33,818 bases of DNA from an uncultured Bacteroidales bacterium (GCA_902768435.1 CACXLJ010000034.1:1-33818), one strand, 5' to 3'; shown: positions 14,726 to 23,886, counted from the first letter of the stretch. Made by a program: numbers and translations. The notes: generated from the sequence alone by a model not told the origin.

Positions 14726-15418
14726 ATGGACGAGAAAAAATTCTGTTACAAGTATCCGCATCCTGCAGTCACCACCGACTGCGTAATTTTTGGTTTCGAT
14801 GGAACTCGCCTGCAAGTGCTGTTGGTGCAGCGCGGCATCGAGCCCTACAAGGGTCGCTGGGCATTTCCGGGCGGCTTCCTGAAGATGGATGAGTCGTGCG
14901 AACAGGGCGCACTGCGCGAGCTGCAGGAGGAGACCGGACTCACCGGTGCCTACATCGAACAGTTTCATGCCTTTAGCGACCCCAACCGCGACCCGCGCGA
15001 GCGCGTCATCACCATTGCCTACTATGCGCTGGTCAAGATTCAGCAGGTGCAGGGAGGCGACGACGCCGACCGTGCCGACTGGTTTGCCCTCGACGAGGTG
15101 CCGCCGCTGGCTTTCGACCACGACATGATTCTGCGCGAGGCCCTCAAACGCCTGCGGGAGCGCATCCACTTCGAGCCCGTGGGGTTCGAACTCCTTCCCG
15201 AGAAGTTCACCATGAAGCAGTTACAGAACCTCTACGAGGCCATACTCGATGTGCGCTTCGATCGCCGCAACTTCACCAAGAAGATGCTGCACTTCAACAT
15301 TCTCACCCAGCTCGACGAGACCACCCGTCCCACCCCCAAGCGCGAGGCTTTCCTCTACAGCTTTAACCAAGAGAGCTACAACGAACTCAAGCAAAAAGGC
15401 TTCCGCCTCGAGTTCTAA
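14726..15418 (+). CDS. NrtR-like Nudix regulator (Nudix domain plus winged helix)
   Basis: 230 residues. The Nudix box is complete: G50-x5-E56-x7-R64-E65-L-x-E68-E69-x-G71-L72, so hydrolase activity could be retained. Residues about 155-230 form a winged-helix-like domain (MKQLQNLYEAILDVRFDRRN, then KKMLHFNILTQLDET). This arrangement is that of NrtR-type regulators of NAD metabolism. Their Nudix domain senses ADP-ribose and related compounds, and their C-terminal domain binds palindromic operators. Two palindromes flank its promoter, suggesting autoregulation. The next gene is an ADP-ribosylglycohydrolase, which fits an ADP-ribose theme. The exact effector and the other targets are unknown. 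Confidence 0.85.
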   Translation: MDEKKFCYKYPHPAVTTDCVIFGFDGTRLQVLLVQRGIEPYKGRWAFPGGFLKMDESCEQGALRELQEETGLTGAYIEQFHAFSDPNRDPRERVITIAYYALVKIQQVQGGDDADRADWFALDEVPPLAFDHDMILREALKRLRERIHFEPVGFELLPEKFTMKQLQNLYEAILDVRFDRRNFTKKMLHFNILTQLDETTRPTPKREAFLYSFNQESYNELKQKGFRLEF

Positions 15419-15422
15419 ATTA

Positions 15423-15467
15423 TCAAGTCAAAACTTGAGGTTTAGGGTTAAGGGTTAAAGGTTTAGA
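15423..15467. repeat. Hairpin and G-rich telomere-like intergenic repeat
   Basis: TCAAGT-CAAA-ACTTGA (about 15424-15439) may act as a weak terminator. It is followed by imperfect repeats of GGTTTAGGGTTAAGGGTTAA. Similar low-complexity text is common between Bacteroidales genes. The rest of the gap to 15524 is T-rich (TTTACTACTTTACTACTTAC) with no gene. Confidence 0.35.
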
Positions 15468-15524
15468 ACGTATTCCATTTTACTACTTTACTACTTACTC
15501 GTTTACTTTTTTACTCAAAATATT

Positions 15525-16322
15525 ATGAAGAATTTACTCATCAGTGTGGCCATTGGCGACATCGCTGGCATGCCCTACGAATTTCATCACCGAACCAAGA
15601 ACTACGACGATGTGAAACTCATCTGGCCCGACGGCACTTATACCGACGACACTGTGTGCACCTTTGCCTGCGCCGAGGCTTTGCTCAACAACCTCGACAT
15701 GGCGCAGAACATCTGGAGCCGCTGCCGCAAGGATCCTTATCGCGGCTACGGCGGACGTTTTTCGCACTGGTTGTTCTTTAACGACGGCCCTACCGAGGCC
15801 TACAACTCCTATGGAAACGGCAGTGCCATGCGCGTGGCTGCCGCCGGATTCCTTGCCAAGACCGAACAGGAATGCATCGACATGGCCACCCGCACAGCCA
15901 TGCCCACGCACAATCACCCCGAGGGCATCAAGGGCGCTGTGGCCACCGCGCTCGCCATCTTCCACGCCATGCAGGGAAAAGACAAGGACTTTATTCGCAA
16001 AAATGTGCTTGAGAAATACTATCCCGAGTGGAAACGCTCCTACCATGAGTTTCAGCCCGACTTCTTCTTCGACGAGACCTGCATGCTCACCGTGCCACCA
16101 GCACTCGTCTGCTTCCTCGAGAGCAAGGACTACATCGACTGCCTGAAACTCGCCATCGCCCTGGGAGGCGACTCCGATACGCTTGCAGCAATCGCCGGTC
16201 CTATGGCCTACGCCTTCTACCGCGAGATTCCCCAGCCGCTCATCGACAATGCCCGCAAACTCCTGCCCAAGTGGATGCTCGAGGTCAGCGACCAGCTCGA
16301 CACGCTCGTCGCCACCAAATAA
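15525..16322 (+). CDS. ADP-ribosylglycohydrolase family protein
   Basis: 265 residues. The binuclear-metal motifs of the DraG/ARH family are present: GDIAGMPYEF (11-20), TDDT (40-43) and GGDSDT (214-219). The length is typical of a single-domain enzyme. Family members cleave ADP-ribose from proteins, or hydrolyse related ADP-ribose or O-acetyl-ADP-ribose compounds, in the cytoplasm. It follows the Nudix regulator by about 105 bases on the same strand and may share its control. Together they would release and process or sense ADP-ribose. The target here is not known. Confidence 0.88.
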   Translation: MKNLLISVAIGDIAGMPYEFHHRTKNYDDVKLIWPDGTYTDDTVCTFACAEALLNNLDMAQNIWSRCRKDPYRGYGGRFSHWLFFNDGPTEAYNSYGNGSAMRVAAAGFLAKTEQECIDMATRTAMPTHNHPEGIKGAVATALAIFHAMQGKDKDFIRKNVLEKYYPEWKRSYHEFQPDFFFDETCMLTVPPALVCFLESKDYIDCLKLAIALGGDSDTLAAIAGPMAYAFYREIPQPLIDNARKLLPKWMLEVSDQLDTLVATK

Positions 16323-16344
16323 TGGCCCACATATTAATAAAGAG

Positions 16345-16362
16345 GGCTGGCACGCGCCAGCC
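16345..16362. terminator. Terminator between convergent genes
   Basis: GGCTGGC-ACGC-GCCAGCC, a 7-bp GC-rich hairpin, is followed on the plus strand by TTCTTTTG. It lies between the convergent ADP-ribosylglycohydrolase and zinc-ribbon genes and may serve both. Confidence 0.7.
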
Positions 16363-16395
16363 TTCTTTTGTTATAAGTCAGGAATCTTGTTTCAT

Positions 16396-16869
16396 TTACT
16401 TCGCGACTTGGCTGATGACCCAGGCGAGGATGGTGAAGACGGGGATGAGAAACCACATCCAGGCATACTTGCCTTTAGTGGCTTTCTGCACGGTCGATGC
16501 CCCCATCTGCATGGCCGACGGCACACTGGTGGGCATCTTCCAGGATGAGAGCACAATCTCGCCCTGCGCCTCTGGGGCCATCAAATCGGAGCCGCCCATC
16601 ATCTGAGTAGCAGCCTGCTGGACGGTCTGCCTCACTGCTTGACTTGCCATGGAACCGACCGACGGAACAGAAGGTATCGACGGTATGGATGGCGGCGAAA
16701 CGGGCTGCTGCTGAATAGGTTGCTGCTGAACCGGTTGCTGTTGAAAAGGCTGTCCCTGAATCGGCTGCTGTTGAACGGGTTGTGTCACGGGTGGGAATGG
16801 CATTCCACACACAGGGCACATGACTGTGCCATCGGATGAATAATTTCCACATCTTGAACAAATTGCCAT
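16396..16869 (-). CDS. Zinc-ribbon membrane protein with Gln/Pro repeats
   Basis: 157 residues. An N-terminal zinc ribbon has two CxxC pairs (C4/C7 and C18/C21). It is followed by a Gln/Pro-rich tract (about 28-60; units such as QQQPIQQQPV) and a Ser/Pro/Val segment. The central part is of unknown function. One C-terminal transmembrane helix (about 136-155) suggests a tail-anchored protein with the ribbon in the cytoplasm. The repeat DNA is itself repetitive (TGCTGCTGAA-like units) and may vary in length. It starts 35 bases after the stop of the 1271-residue gene, so the two are probably an operon and may form a membrane complex. Confidence 0.75.
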   Translation of the reverse strand: MAICSRCGNYSSDGTVMCPVCGMPFPPVTQPVQQQPIQGQPFQQQPVQQQPIQQQPVSPPSIPSIPSVPSVGSMASQAVRQTVQQAATQMMGGSDLMAPEAQGEIVLSSWKMPTSVPSAMQMGASTVQKATKGKYAWMWFLIPVFTILAWVISQVAK

Positions 16870-16904
16870 ATCTGTATTGTTTTAATGGTTCTTAATGAAT
16901 TGGT

Positions 16905-19900
16905 TTAGCCAATGGTGAGCATGGCGCGGCCCATCTCTTCGGCCACCGACTCGAGCGTGTAGCCCAGAGGTTCAAGGGCGGTCTCCAGTTCTTCCAGTTT
17001 GCAGCCTCCGCTTTCAAACTTGCGAAACTGCTCTATGGCCTTGTGCAGTTTGTCGGGTATCTTCGAGCCGCCATTCACGTTCGAACGGGCAAAGTCACGA
17101 GGCACGGTGAACTGGTCATAAATCTTCACCTCCTGGCGGCAACCCTCCATCATTTCGCCGATGGCGTCGGCCTGCTTGGCGACCTTCTCCAGCGGGTCGG
17201 TAATCTTCTCGGCATCGGCAAGCATCTTTCGTCCGTGCTCAAAGCGTTCCTTGCCCTTGAATTCCACCGCCTTGCTCACCTGCACGGGATCATTGAGTGC
17301 CTTGCCATGCTCCTTGCCGAGCATCTTCTCCACATCGTGGCCATAGCTCTCGGGATGTTTCAACTCATCCTGGATGATGGTCTGGTCCATCTTCTGGCCA
17401 TAGCGTGACTCTATCTTCTCCTTTAGCTTGACGGGTGCATCGGCAGTATCGGCTTTGAAGCCACCTGTCGATTCCTGGTAGAACTTCTCCTTATAGATTT
17501 TATCTACCAGCTCCTGGTTGTCGATGGTCTTCCACACGCCATCATCGTCAAGATACTGATAGGTGGAGTCGCGGTCCAGAGTGATGGTCTTGCCCTCCTT
17601 CAGGTCGGTTCGGGTCTTGCTCGACATGTTCTTGTGCCTGATTTGCTTGCCGTTCATCTCCTTCGACAGCTCCGCTTCTACAGCCGCGTCGGTGCGGGCA
17701 TACAAGTCCTCGAGATGGCCGTTGAAGTCTCTACGGGTCAGGTCGAATGTACTGCCCTTCTGCTTTAGCAGGTACATCGTCTGCTTGTCGCCCTGGCACT
17801 TCATAATCAGATTGTCACGCAGTTTCAGGTTCTCGGGAGTGGGATTGGCACGATACATCTCGCAGGCGGCGCGCAAGTCTTGCACATTCTGTCTGGCGCG
17901 TGCTCTGCCAAAGTTGGTCGCCTCGTCCAGGTCATAGCCACCCTTGTTCTTGGGGTTAAGCTCAGCCTGCTTCAGGCGCGTCTCGGCATCAATTTTGGCA
18001 TTTATCGACTTGTTGCCGAACAGGTGAATTTCCTTGGTGAGATAGCTCAGCTTCGACTTCGACCAGAACTGCTGCACATTGATGCCAGTCAGTTCGTTGA
18101 ACGCCTTGTTCATGTTCTCCTTGGTCAAGCCCATCTTATTTGCCTTGGCAAAGCCCCGCTTGAATATCTCGCCCATGATGGCTTCGCGCAGCACCACCTT
18201 GGCACCCACGCACCAGCCTTCCAGGATGCTGTCGCCACCGGCTTCCACATAGTCACGCATGTCGCCCAGCACTTCCACCACGGTGAATGCCACGCTCACC
18301 CACGGCGCAAACACGCCAATGAAGATACCGCTTATAAGGCCCATATTTTGCTGCACCGTGCGTGCCGCATTAAACCATGCCATAATAAACATGCGCATGT
18401 CGTCAGCAAAGGTAATGGGGGGTCCGGGATCCTCGTTGGCACCAGCTTTCTTGCCCGAGTACACATCATTGTAGGTGCGCACTACCGTCTGGATGCTCTT
18501 CTTATCATAGCCGAACAGTCGTTCCTCGTCCTCCTCATAGCTCTTGAGAAGCAGGTCGATGAACTTGAGCAGCGGGAACAGATTTTCCACCATTTTGTGA
18601 CGGTAAATCTCACTGGCAATGTGTTCCAGGCGTTGGGTGATGCGCTCGTCCTCCTTGATGGCGGCTGCCCATTTTTGGTTGTCGGCAAACTGTCGCACTG
18701 GCTGCGAGCACAGGCGCACGCCCACCTCCGTTTCGTACTCGCGGTCTTCATGTTTCACTTTTATCTTGATGGTTGCTCCCAGGCGGTTAGGTGCCGCCAG
18801 CATGTGGCTGCAGCACCGCAACCAGCATATGCGGCCATCTTTCGTGTCAATGGCCGTGGTGGGCTGTATCTGCATGCCCAGTTTGTCGACCATATGCTGT
18901 TTCTCAGCATCCTTGGCGGTCACCTGGAATCCCACTTTCTTAGTCTTCTCGTCATAGAAAGGTATGGGATAGAGCTTGAGCAACTTGTTTTTCTCGTCGT
19001 CATATTCATAGAGCATCAAGCACAGACGCGTTTCGGCAGGCACATAGAACCTGCCCTGCGAGTGCACACCTATGCGGCTTTGCTTGTGGTTCAGCGGCTC
19101 ATATTCCTCGATGAAGCACTTCACATCTTTCACCTTGATTTGCAGGCCCATGTAGAAGCGCAGCAGGGGCAGTTCGCCCTTTATCTCGCGGCCATTGCTG
19201 CGGCGTGAGGTAATCTTCAGCTTGTAGTCGATGTGCTTGCCCGGCACGCCAGGATTAGCCTTCTCGTCCTGCACCAGGTCGTTGATCAGGGCAAAGTGCA
19301 TCTGCTCCTTCTCGCGCCATTCCACCCGCACGCTGTAGTCCTTGCTCGTTTTGCCTTGGTAGGTAACCTCAGCCTCCACAGGATCCGTCTGCGGATCGAT
19401 GCCCACCACCACAAAGGGCAGTTCCACCTGCTTCTTGTAGAAGGCGGGTATTGTGAGGTTGTCCTGGCCGAACAGCACCTCGCCGTTCTCAATGCGGAAG
19501 TGCAGGCGGTTAGTGTAGCTGCCCATCTCGTTGCCCATTCTGAAGGTGACGATGCCCTCTTCGGGTACTTCGCGCTGTTCTGGCGCCATGACTGTGGCCG
19601 TGCGCCAATCGCCGTACATGCCGGCATCCTGCACCTCCAGGTAGCCGTCGCCCGAGGTAATGCTTATCAATGCCGTCAGTGCTGGGTCGGTTCGTTCGCC
19701 CAACTTCGGGTCTTTGCGCACAATTTTGGCGAACACCTGTTGTGGTGCGTCGCCCACGAGTAGCGTGTTGCCGAAAGCCTTGTAGATGTGCATTTCGCAG
19801 GGGGCTTCGTCCTGTGACTCATCGTCGTCGTCATCGTCGCCTTTCCTGCGGCGGCGCGTTGCCGCATAACCTCCGATGGCCCCTATCACGCTGGCAGGGA

Positions 19901-20720
19901 TGAGGAAGGGCCACGGACCGCCAAAGTCCCATGCATCGTTGTCTTCCTCATAGTGAGCACCCGATTCGTCGGTGAAAGTGCCATTCTCGGTCGCTTCTTC
20001 TTCCTCCTCTCCAGTGTTTACCGGCATTGCAGCCGGGGCATTGTCATCAACCAATAGATATACAACTACGGTCATATTCTGCACACCCGGATAATCTTCT
20101 AAGCGCACTCCTTTTGCCTTGTTTCCGTCCCACATGCCGCCAGCGCTCATTCTAAAACAGTATAGCCCAGAGCTTTCCAACTTATAATCGGTGTCAACAA
20201 TAGGCATTTGCCCCAACGAGAAGTCCTTCACGATTTGGCCTGAAAGTTCAGTAAGACTCTCGGTGAAATAGCCGCTTACCGAATAAGGTGTAAACGTGGC
20301 GCGGTAGCCATAATACTTGGGGTGGAGCGACCCCGATGCGCTGGTCATGGCCAGGCGGAACCGCACGGTCGTTCCTTTTCTGACTTTTCCCCTGAAAATT
20401 GTCGTGTTTTTCTGTTGTCGCCCGCTGTTTCTCTTCACCTGCTCCAAATCGACTCCACCGATTGAATAGCTGTAGGACACTGAGTAAGTCCTGTCGGCAT
20501 AATCCGGATTGCTGGCCTGGCTTTTGAACTGTTCCGACCGTGATTGCCCTGAGTGATATCCACCCAGGATAGTCACATCACTTTTTTCCCAACCATACTC
20601 GTCACGCTCGTCGGCCAGCGACTGGACGAACAACGAGGCGCATGCAAGGCAGAGAAATAGCACAAGCCTGCGGCAACTACTTCTCTTGAAGCGGAGATTA
20701 TAATGAGGTTTAAATTTCAT
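16905..20720 (-). CDS. Large membrane protein of unknown function (1271 residues)
   Basis: I do not recognise a named family. A signal peptide or first membrane helix lies near residues 18-36. An exported region of about 230 residues follows, ending in an acidic linker. A transmembrane helix lies at about 270-287, directly followed by RRRRK and a run of Asp (KGDDDDDDESQDE), which suggests that the rest is cytoplasmic. The middle (about 300-680) looks like repeated beta-sandwich modules, and residues about 680-780 are helical. A second hydrophobic segment lies at about 790-812 (GLISGIFIGVFAPWVSVAF). The last 400 residues are long charged helices with no obvious toxin motif. Downstream, 35 bases away, is the zinc-ribbon membrane protein. 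The pairing and architecture hint at a two-component envelope machine, but its function is open. Confidence 0.6.
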   Translation of the reverse strand: MKFKPHYNLRFKRSSCRRLVLFLCLACASLFVQSLADERDEYGWEKSDVTILGGYHSGQSRSEQFKSQASNPDYADRTYSVSYSYSIGGVDLEQVKRNSGRQQKNTTIFRGKVRKGTTVRFRLAMTSASGSLHPKYYGYRATFTPYSVSGYFTESLTELSGQIVKDFSLGQMPIVDTDYKLESSGLYCFRMSAGGMWDGNKAKGVRLEDYPGVQNMTVVVYLLVDDNAPAAMPVNTGEEEEEATENGTFTDESGAHYEEDNDAWDFGGPWPFLIPASVIGAIGGYAATRRRRKGDDDDDDESQDEAPCEMHIYKAFGNTLLVGDAPQQVFAKIVRKDPKLGERTDPALTALISITSGDGYLEVQDAGMYGDWRTATVMAPEQREVPEEGIVTFRMGNEMGSYTNRLHFRIENGEVLFGQDNLTIPAFYKKQVELPFVVVGIDPQTDPVEAEVTYQGKTSKDYSVRVEWREKEQMHFALINDLVQDEKANPGVPGKHIDYKLKITSRRSNGREIKGELPLLRFYMGLQIKVKDVKCFIEEYEPLNHKQSRIGVHSQGRFYVPAETRLCLMLYEYDDEKNKLLKLYPIPFYDEKTKKVGFQVTAKDAEKQHMVDKLGMQIQPTTAIDTKDGRICWLRCCSHMLAAPNRLGATIKIKVKHEDREYETEVGVRLCSQPVRQFADNQKWAAAIKEDERITQRLEHIASEIYRHKMVENLFPLLKFIDLLLKSYEEDEERLFGYDKKSIQTVVRTYNDVYSGKKAGANEDPGPPITFADDMRMFIMAWFNAARTVQQNMGLISGIFIGVFAPWVSVAFTVVEVLGDMRDYVEAGGDSILEGWCVGAKVVLREAIMGEIFKRGFAKANKMGLTKENMNKAFNELTGINVQQFWSKSKLSYLTKEIHLFGNKSINAKIDAETRLKQAELNPKNKGGYDLDEATNFGRARARQNVQDLRAACEMYRANPTPENLKLRDNLIMKCQGDKQTMYLLKQKGSTFDLTRRDFNGHLEDLYARTDAAVEAELSKEMNGKQIRHKNMSSKTRTDLKEGKTITLDRDSTYQYLDDDGVWKTIDNQELVDKIYKEKFYQESTGGFKADTADAPVKLKEKIESRYGQKMDQTIIQDELKHPESYGHDVEKMLGKEHGKALNDPVQVSKAVEFKGKERFEHGRKMLADAEKITDPLEKVAKQADAIGEMMEGCRQEVKIYDQFTVPRDFARSNVNGGSKIPDKLHKAIEQFRKFESGGCKLEELETALEPLGYTLESVAEEMGRAMLTIG

Positions 20721-20778
20721 AAGGCGTGAAAATATGAATTTTTTAAAGATTTCCAGCTCGAGGATATTAGTTTTTTTG

Positions 20779-20809
20779 CAAATATAGTCAAAATAATTTG
20801 ATTTTCAAA
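20779..20809 (-). promoter_or_regulatory. Promoter of the large membrane protein operon
   Basis: On the minus strand TTTG (20809-20806), 19 bases, then TATATTTG (20786-20779): an excellent Bacteroidetes promoter about 60 bases upstream of the ATG at 20720. Confidence 0.65.
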
Positions 20810-20820
20810 TCTATTCACAT

Positions 20821-21050
20821 TTTTAACCCCAATTCCTTACCCTTTTGCACCATTGCATCATAATTATTGCGATTGCCCCATCGTCCGCTCGAAAAAAGAG
20901 CCGGCTTCATCGCGGCTTTGAGGGAGGTTTTGCTGGCTCCGCCATCACACGCTTCACTTCGCTCGACTCGCGTTGTAAAACGTCCTCGAGCACTTCGTGG
21001 TTGTATGCTACTGCTTTTGTGAGATTATTGTAGCGAAACCGCATGCGTCT
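20821..21050. other. Intergenic region without a recognised feature
   Basis: I see no gene here. Short open frames have no protein-like character. The region leads into the periodic repeat at 21051. Confidence 0.35.
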
Positions 21051-21195
21051 TTGGAAAAATGTGGGAAATTGCCCTCAAAACACTTGGAAAAATGTGAAGG
21101 AACTACTGGAAAAAGCATGGAAAAATGTGGGAAACACCCCCTCAAAACACTTGGAAAAATGTGGAATTTCTCTCAAAAACATTTGGAAAAATGTG
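21051..21195. repeat. Five-copy, about 33-bp-period tandem repeat
   Basis: The 13-mer TTGGAAAAATGTG occurs, nearly exactly, starting at 21051, 21084, 21117 (ATGGAAAAATGTG), 21151 and 21183. Spacings are 33, 33, 34 and 32 bases. Some spacers also share CCTCAAAACAC. Read on the plus strand it gives 11-residue units beginning WKNVG, but the frame is lost at copy four. A coding role is therefore unlikely. It sits about 190 bases upstream of pheT. Confidence 0.7.
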
Positions 21196-21281
21196 AAAAA
21201 ACATAGATTCGATGAAGTCAAATTTCATATAAGGTTGAAAACTTTAGGGCCTGATGTGGCAAAGTTTACGACAAAAATCAC

Positions 21282-21289
21282 TAAATTTG
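21282..21289 (+). promoter_or_regulatory. Candidate -7 box upstream of pheT
   Basis: TAAATTTG matches TANNTTTG and lies about 95 bases before the pheT start. No TTTG is seen at the expected -33 distance, so confidence is limited. Confidence 0.35.
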
Positions 21290-21382
21290 CAAGTTGATTG
21301 AGAAAGTGGGTCTGTCGTTACACGCAAATCACAACTTAACAATCTCATAATCAAGAAAAAACATATAATATCATAAATCGTT

Positions 21383-23848
21383 ATGAACATTTCTTATAAA
21401 TGGCTGAAAGAATACATCGACTTCGACCTCACACCGCAACAGGTGGCCGAGGCGCTGACCTCGCTGGGACTCGAAGTGGGTGCTACCGAAGAAGTTGAAA
21501 CCATTCGTGGCGGTCTCAAGGGCCTTGTGGTGGGCCAGGTGCTCACCTGCGAGATGCACCCCAACAGCGACCACCTGCATGTCACCACCGTGGACCTGGG
21601 CAACGGCGAGGCTCCCGCACAAATCGTGTGCGGCGCCCCCAATGTGGCTGCGGGCCAAAAGGTGATTGTGGCCACGCTGGGCACCGTCCTGTATGATGGC
21701 GACGACTCGTTTACTATCAAGAAATCGAAACTGCGCGGCGTGGAGTCGTGCGGCATGATTTGCGCCGAAGACGAGATTGGCGTGGGCACCAGCCACGATG
21801 GCATCATCGTGTTGCCCGACGACGCAGTTGTAGGCACTCCCGCCGCACAATACTATGGCGTGGAGAGCGACTGGATGATTGAGGTGGACCTCACACCCAA
21901 CCGCATCGACGGCGGCTCGCACTATGGTGTGGCCCGCGACCTCTTTGCCTGGCTCAAGCAGAACGGTCTGCCTGGTGCCCTGCATCGCCCCAGTGTCGAT
22001 GAGTTCAAGATCGACCGCCCCGATGGTGGCATTCCCGTAGAGGTGCTCAACCCCGAGGCCTGCCCGCGTTACAGCGGTCTCACCGTGCGCAATGTGAAGG
22101 TGCAGGAGAGCCCCAAGTGGCTCAAGGATTACCTGCTGGCTGCCGGTCAGCGTCCCATCAACAATATCGTCGACATCACCAACTATATGCTTCTGGGTCT
22201 GGGTCAGCCTATGCACTGCTTCGACCTTGCCAAGGTGAAAGGCGACAAAGTGGTGGTGCGCACCGTTGAGGCTGGCACCAAGTTCGTGACCCTCGACGAG
22301 GTAGAGCGCACGCTCACCGACCGCGACCTCATGATTTGCAACGCACAGGAACCCATGTGCATCGGCGGTGTGTTCGGCGGCCTCGACGCCGGTGTTACCG
22401 AGCAGACTACCGACATCTTCCTCGAGTCGGCTTACTTCCATCCTACATGGATTCGCAAGACCGCTCGCCGTTTCGGCCTCAATACCGACGCCTCGTTCCG
22501 CTTCGAGCGCGGCATCGACCCCAACGAAACCGTCTACAACCTCAAGTTGGCAGCCATGCTCGTGAAGCAGATTGCCGGCGGTGAGATTTGCGGCGACATC
22601 GTCGATGTGAAGGCACACGACTTCCCCGGTTTCCCCGTGGAACTGCACTACGACTATGTGACCAGCCTCATCGGCAAGAACATAGGCAAAGACACTATCA
22701 AGAGCATCGTCGAGAGCCTCGAGATGCAAATCGTGAGCGAAGACGACGAGAAAATCAACCTCATCGTGCCCACCTACCGTGTGGATGTTCAGCGCCCCTG
22801 CGATGTGGTCGAGGACATTCTGCGTGTCTATGGCTACAACAATGTGGAGTTTGGCGACTCGATCCACAGCAGCCTGAGCAACAAGGACAATGTGGACTTT
22901 GCCGACGACATGAAGGAACTCATCAGCAACCAGCTCACCTCAAACGGCTACAACGAGATTCTGAACAACTCGCTCACTGTCGAGGCCTATTATCAGGGCC
23001 TTGAGACTTATCCCGCCGAGCGATGTGTGAAGGTGATGAACGCCCTCAGTTCCGACCTCAATGTGATGCGTCAGACCATGCTCTTCGGCGGTCTCGAAAG
23101 CATTGCGCGCAATATCAACCGCAAGAACGCCAACCTTCGTTTCTACGAGTTTGGCAATGTATATTCGTTCAATCCCGAGGCCGACAACTCACAGGTTGCC
23201 CTCGCTCCCTACAGCGAACACACCGCGCTGGGTTTGTGGCTCACTGGCCACAACCACGCCGGCAACTGGGCCGAGAAGGTTCGTCCGCTCTCGGTCTATG
23301 ACCTGAAAGCCGCTGTCGAGAACATCTTCAAGCGCCTGGGCATCAACGAGCGCGAACTGCTGGTGGAACAGACCGACAACGATGTGGTCACCCCCGCACT
23401 CCTCTACAAGAACCGCGGCGGCAAGTTGCTGGGCATGCTGGGCGTGGTCGAAGAGAAACTGCTCAAGCGATTCGACATCGATCAGGAAGTCTACTTCGCA
23501 CAGTTCAACTGGAACGCCATCTGCAAAATGGCTGCCAAGAACAGCGTGAAGTACTACGACCTGCCCAAGACCCTGCCCGTGAAGCGCGACCTGGCGCTGC
23601 TCGTCGACACGGCCGTCACCTACGACGACATTCGCCGCGTGGTGGAGCAGAGCGAGAAGAAACTGCTCAAGAGCATGACCCTCTTCGATGTCTACGAAGG
23701 CAAGAACCTGCCCGCTGGCAAGAAGTCCTACGCCATCAGCCTCATCCTGCAAGACGATGCCAAGACCATGCAGGACAAGCAGATCGACGCCATCATGCAG
23801 AAGATTATCCGCAATCTCGAGACCCAAGTCTGCGCCCAGCTCCGCTAA
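21383..23848 (+). CDS. pheT: Phenylalanine-tRNA ligase beta subunit
   Basis: 821 residues, normal for the bacterial beta subunit. Domain order: N-terminal helical part (MNISYKWLKEYIDFDLTPQQ), an EMAP-like tRNA-binding domain (about 40-155; HPNSDHLHVTTVDLG), B3/B4 (about 210-390), B5 (about 405-480), the catalytic-like core (about 490-700) and a C-terminal anticodon-binding FDX-ACB domain (about 725-821; LPKTLPVKRDLALLVDTAVT). It forms an alpha2-beta2 enzyme with PheS, charges tRNA-Phe and edits Tyr-tRNA-Phe. pheS is not adjacent in this window, as is common in Bacteroidales. The next gene, a cupin, follows by 38 bases. Confidence 0.97.
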   Translation: MNISYKWLKEYIDFDLTPQQVAEALTSLGLEVGATEEVETIRGGLKGLVVGQVLTCEMHPNSDHLHVTTVDLGNGEAPAQIVCGAPNVAAGQKVIVATLGTVLYDGDDSFTIKKSKLRGVESCGMICAEDEIGVGTSHDGIIVLPDDAVVGTPAAQYYGVESDWMIEVDLTPNRIDGGSHYGVARDLFAWLKQNGLPGALHRPSVDEFKIDRPDGGIPVEVLNPEACPRYSGLTVRNVKVQESPKWLKDYLLAAGQRPINNIVDITNYMLLGLGQPMHCFDLAKVKGDKVVVRTVEAGTKFVTLDEVERTLTDRDLMICNAQEPMCIGGVFGGLDAGVTEQTTDIFLESAYFHPTWIRKTARRFGLNTDASFRFERGIDPNETVYNLKLAAMLVKQIAGGEICGDIVDVKAHDFPGFPVELHYDYVTSLIGKNIGKDTIKSIVESLEMQIVSEDDEKINLIVPTYRVDVQRPCDVVEDILRVYGYNNVEFGDSIHSSLSNKDNVDFADDMKELISNQLTSNGYNEILNNSLTVEAYYQGLETYPAERCVKVMNALSSDLNVMRQTMLFGGLESIARNINRKNANLRFYEFGNVYSFNPEADNSQVALAPYSEHTALGLWLTGHNHAGNWAEKVRPLSVYDLKAAVENIFKRLGINERELLVEQTDNDVVTPALLYKNRGGKLLGMLGVVEEKLLKRFDIDQEVYFAQFNWNAICKMAAKNSVKYYDLPKTLPVKRDLALLVDTAVTYDDIRRVVEQSEKKLLKSMTLFDVYEGKNLPAGKKSYAISLILQDDAKTMQDKQIDAIMQKIIRNLETQVCAQLR

Positions 23849-23854
23849 CAGCAA

Positions 23855-23882
23855 ACTGATTACTGACAACTGATTACTGACA
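23855..23882. repeat. Two-copy 14-bp tandem repeat between pheT and the cupin gene
   Basis: ACTGATTACTGACA occurs twice head to tail, followed by a partial third copy (ACT). It fills the 38-base gap and ends just before the cupin ATG. Copy number may vary between strains and could change the distance to the start codon. Confidence 0.6.
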
Positions 23883-23886
23883 ACTC

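Noticed and set aside
16905..20720. Polymorphic toxin with a C-terminal toxin domain
   Set aside because: The size and charged C-terminus suggested it, but no toxin motif, Rhs/WXG feature or immunity gene is visible; the downstream gene is a zinc-ribbon membrane protein.
21051..21195. CRISPR array
   Set aside because: Repeats are only 13 bp, imperfect, with spacers that resemble each other, and no cas genes are present.
21043..21297. Plus-strand open frame made of WKNVG-like units
   Set aside because: The repeat changes frame at copy four, so the DNA repeat, not a protein, explains it.
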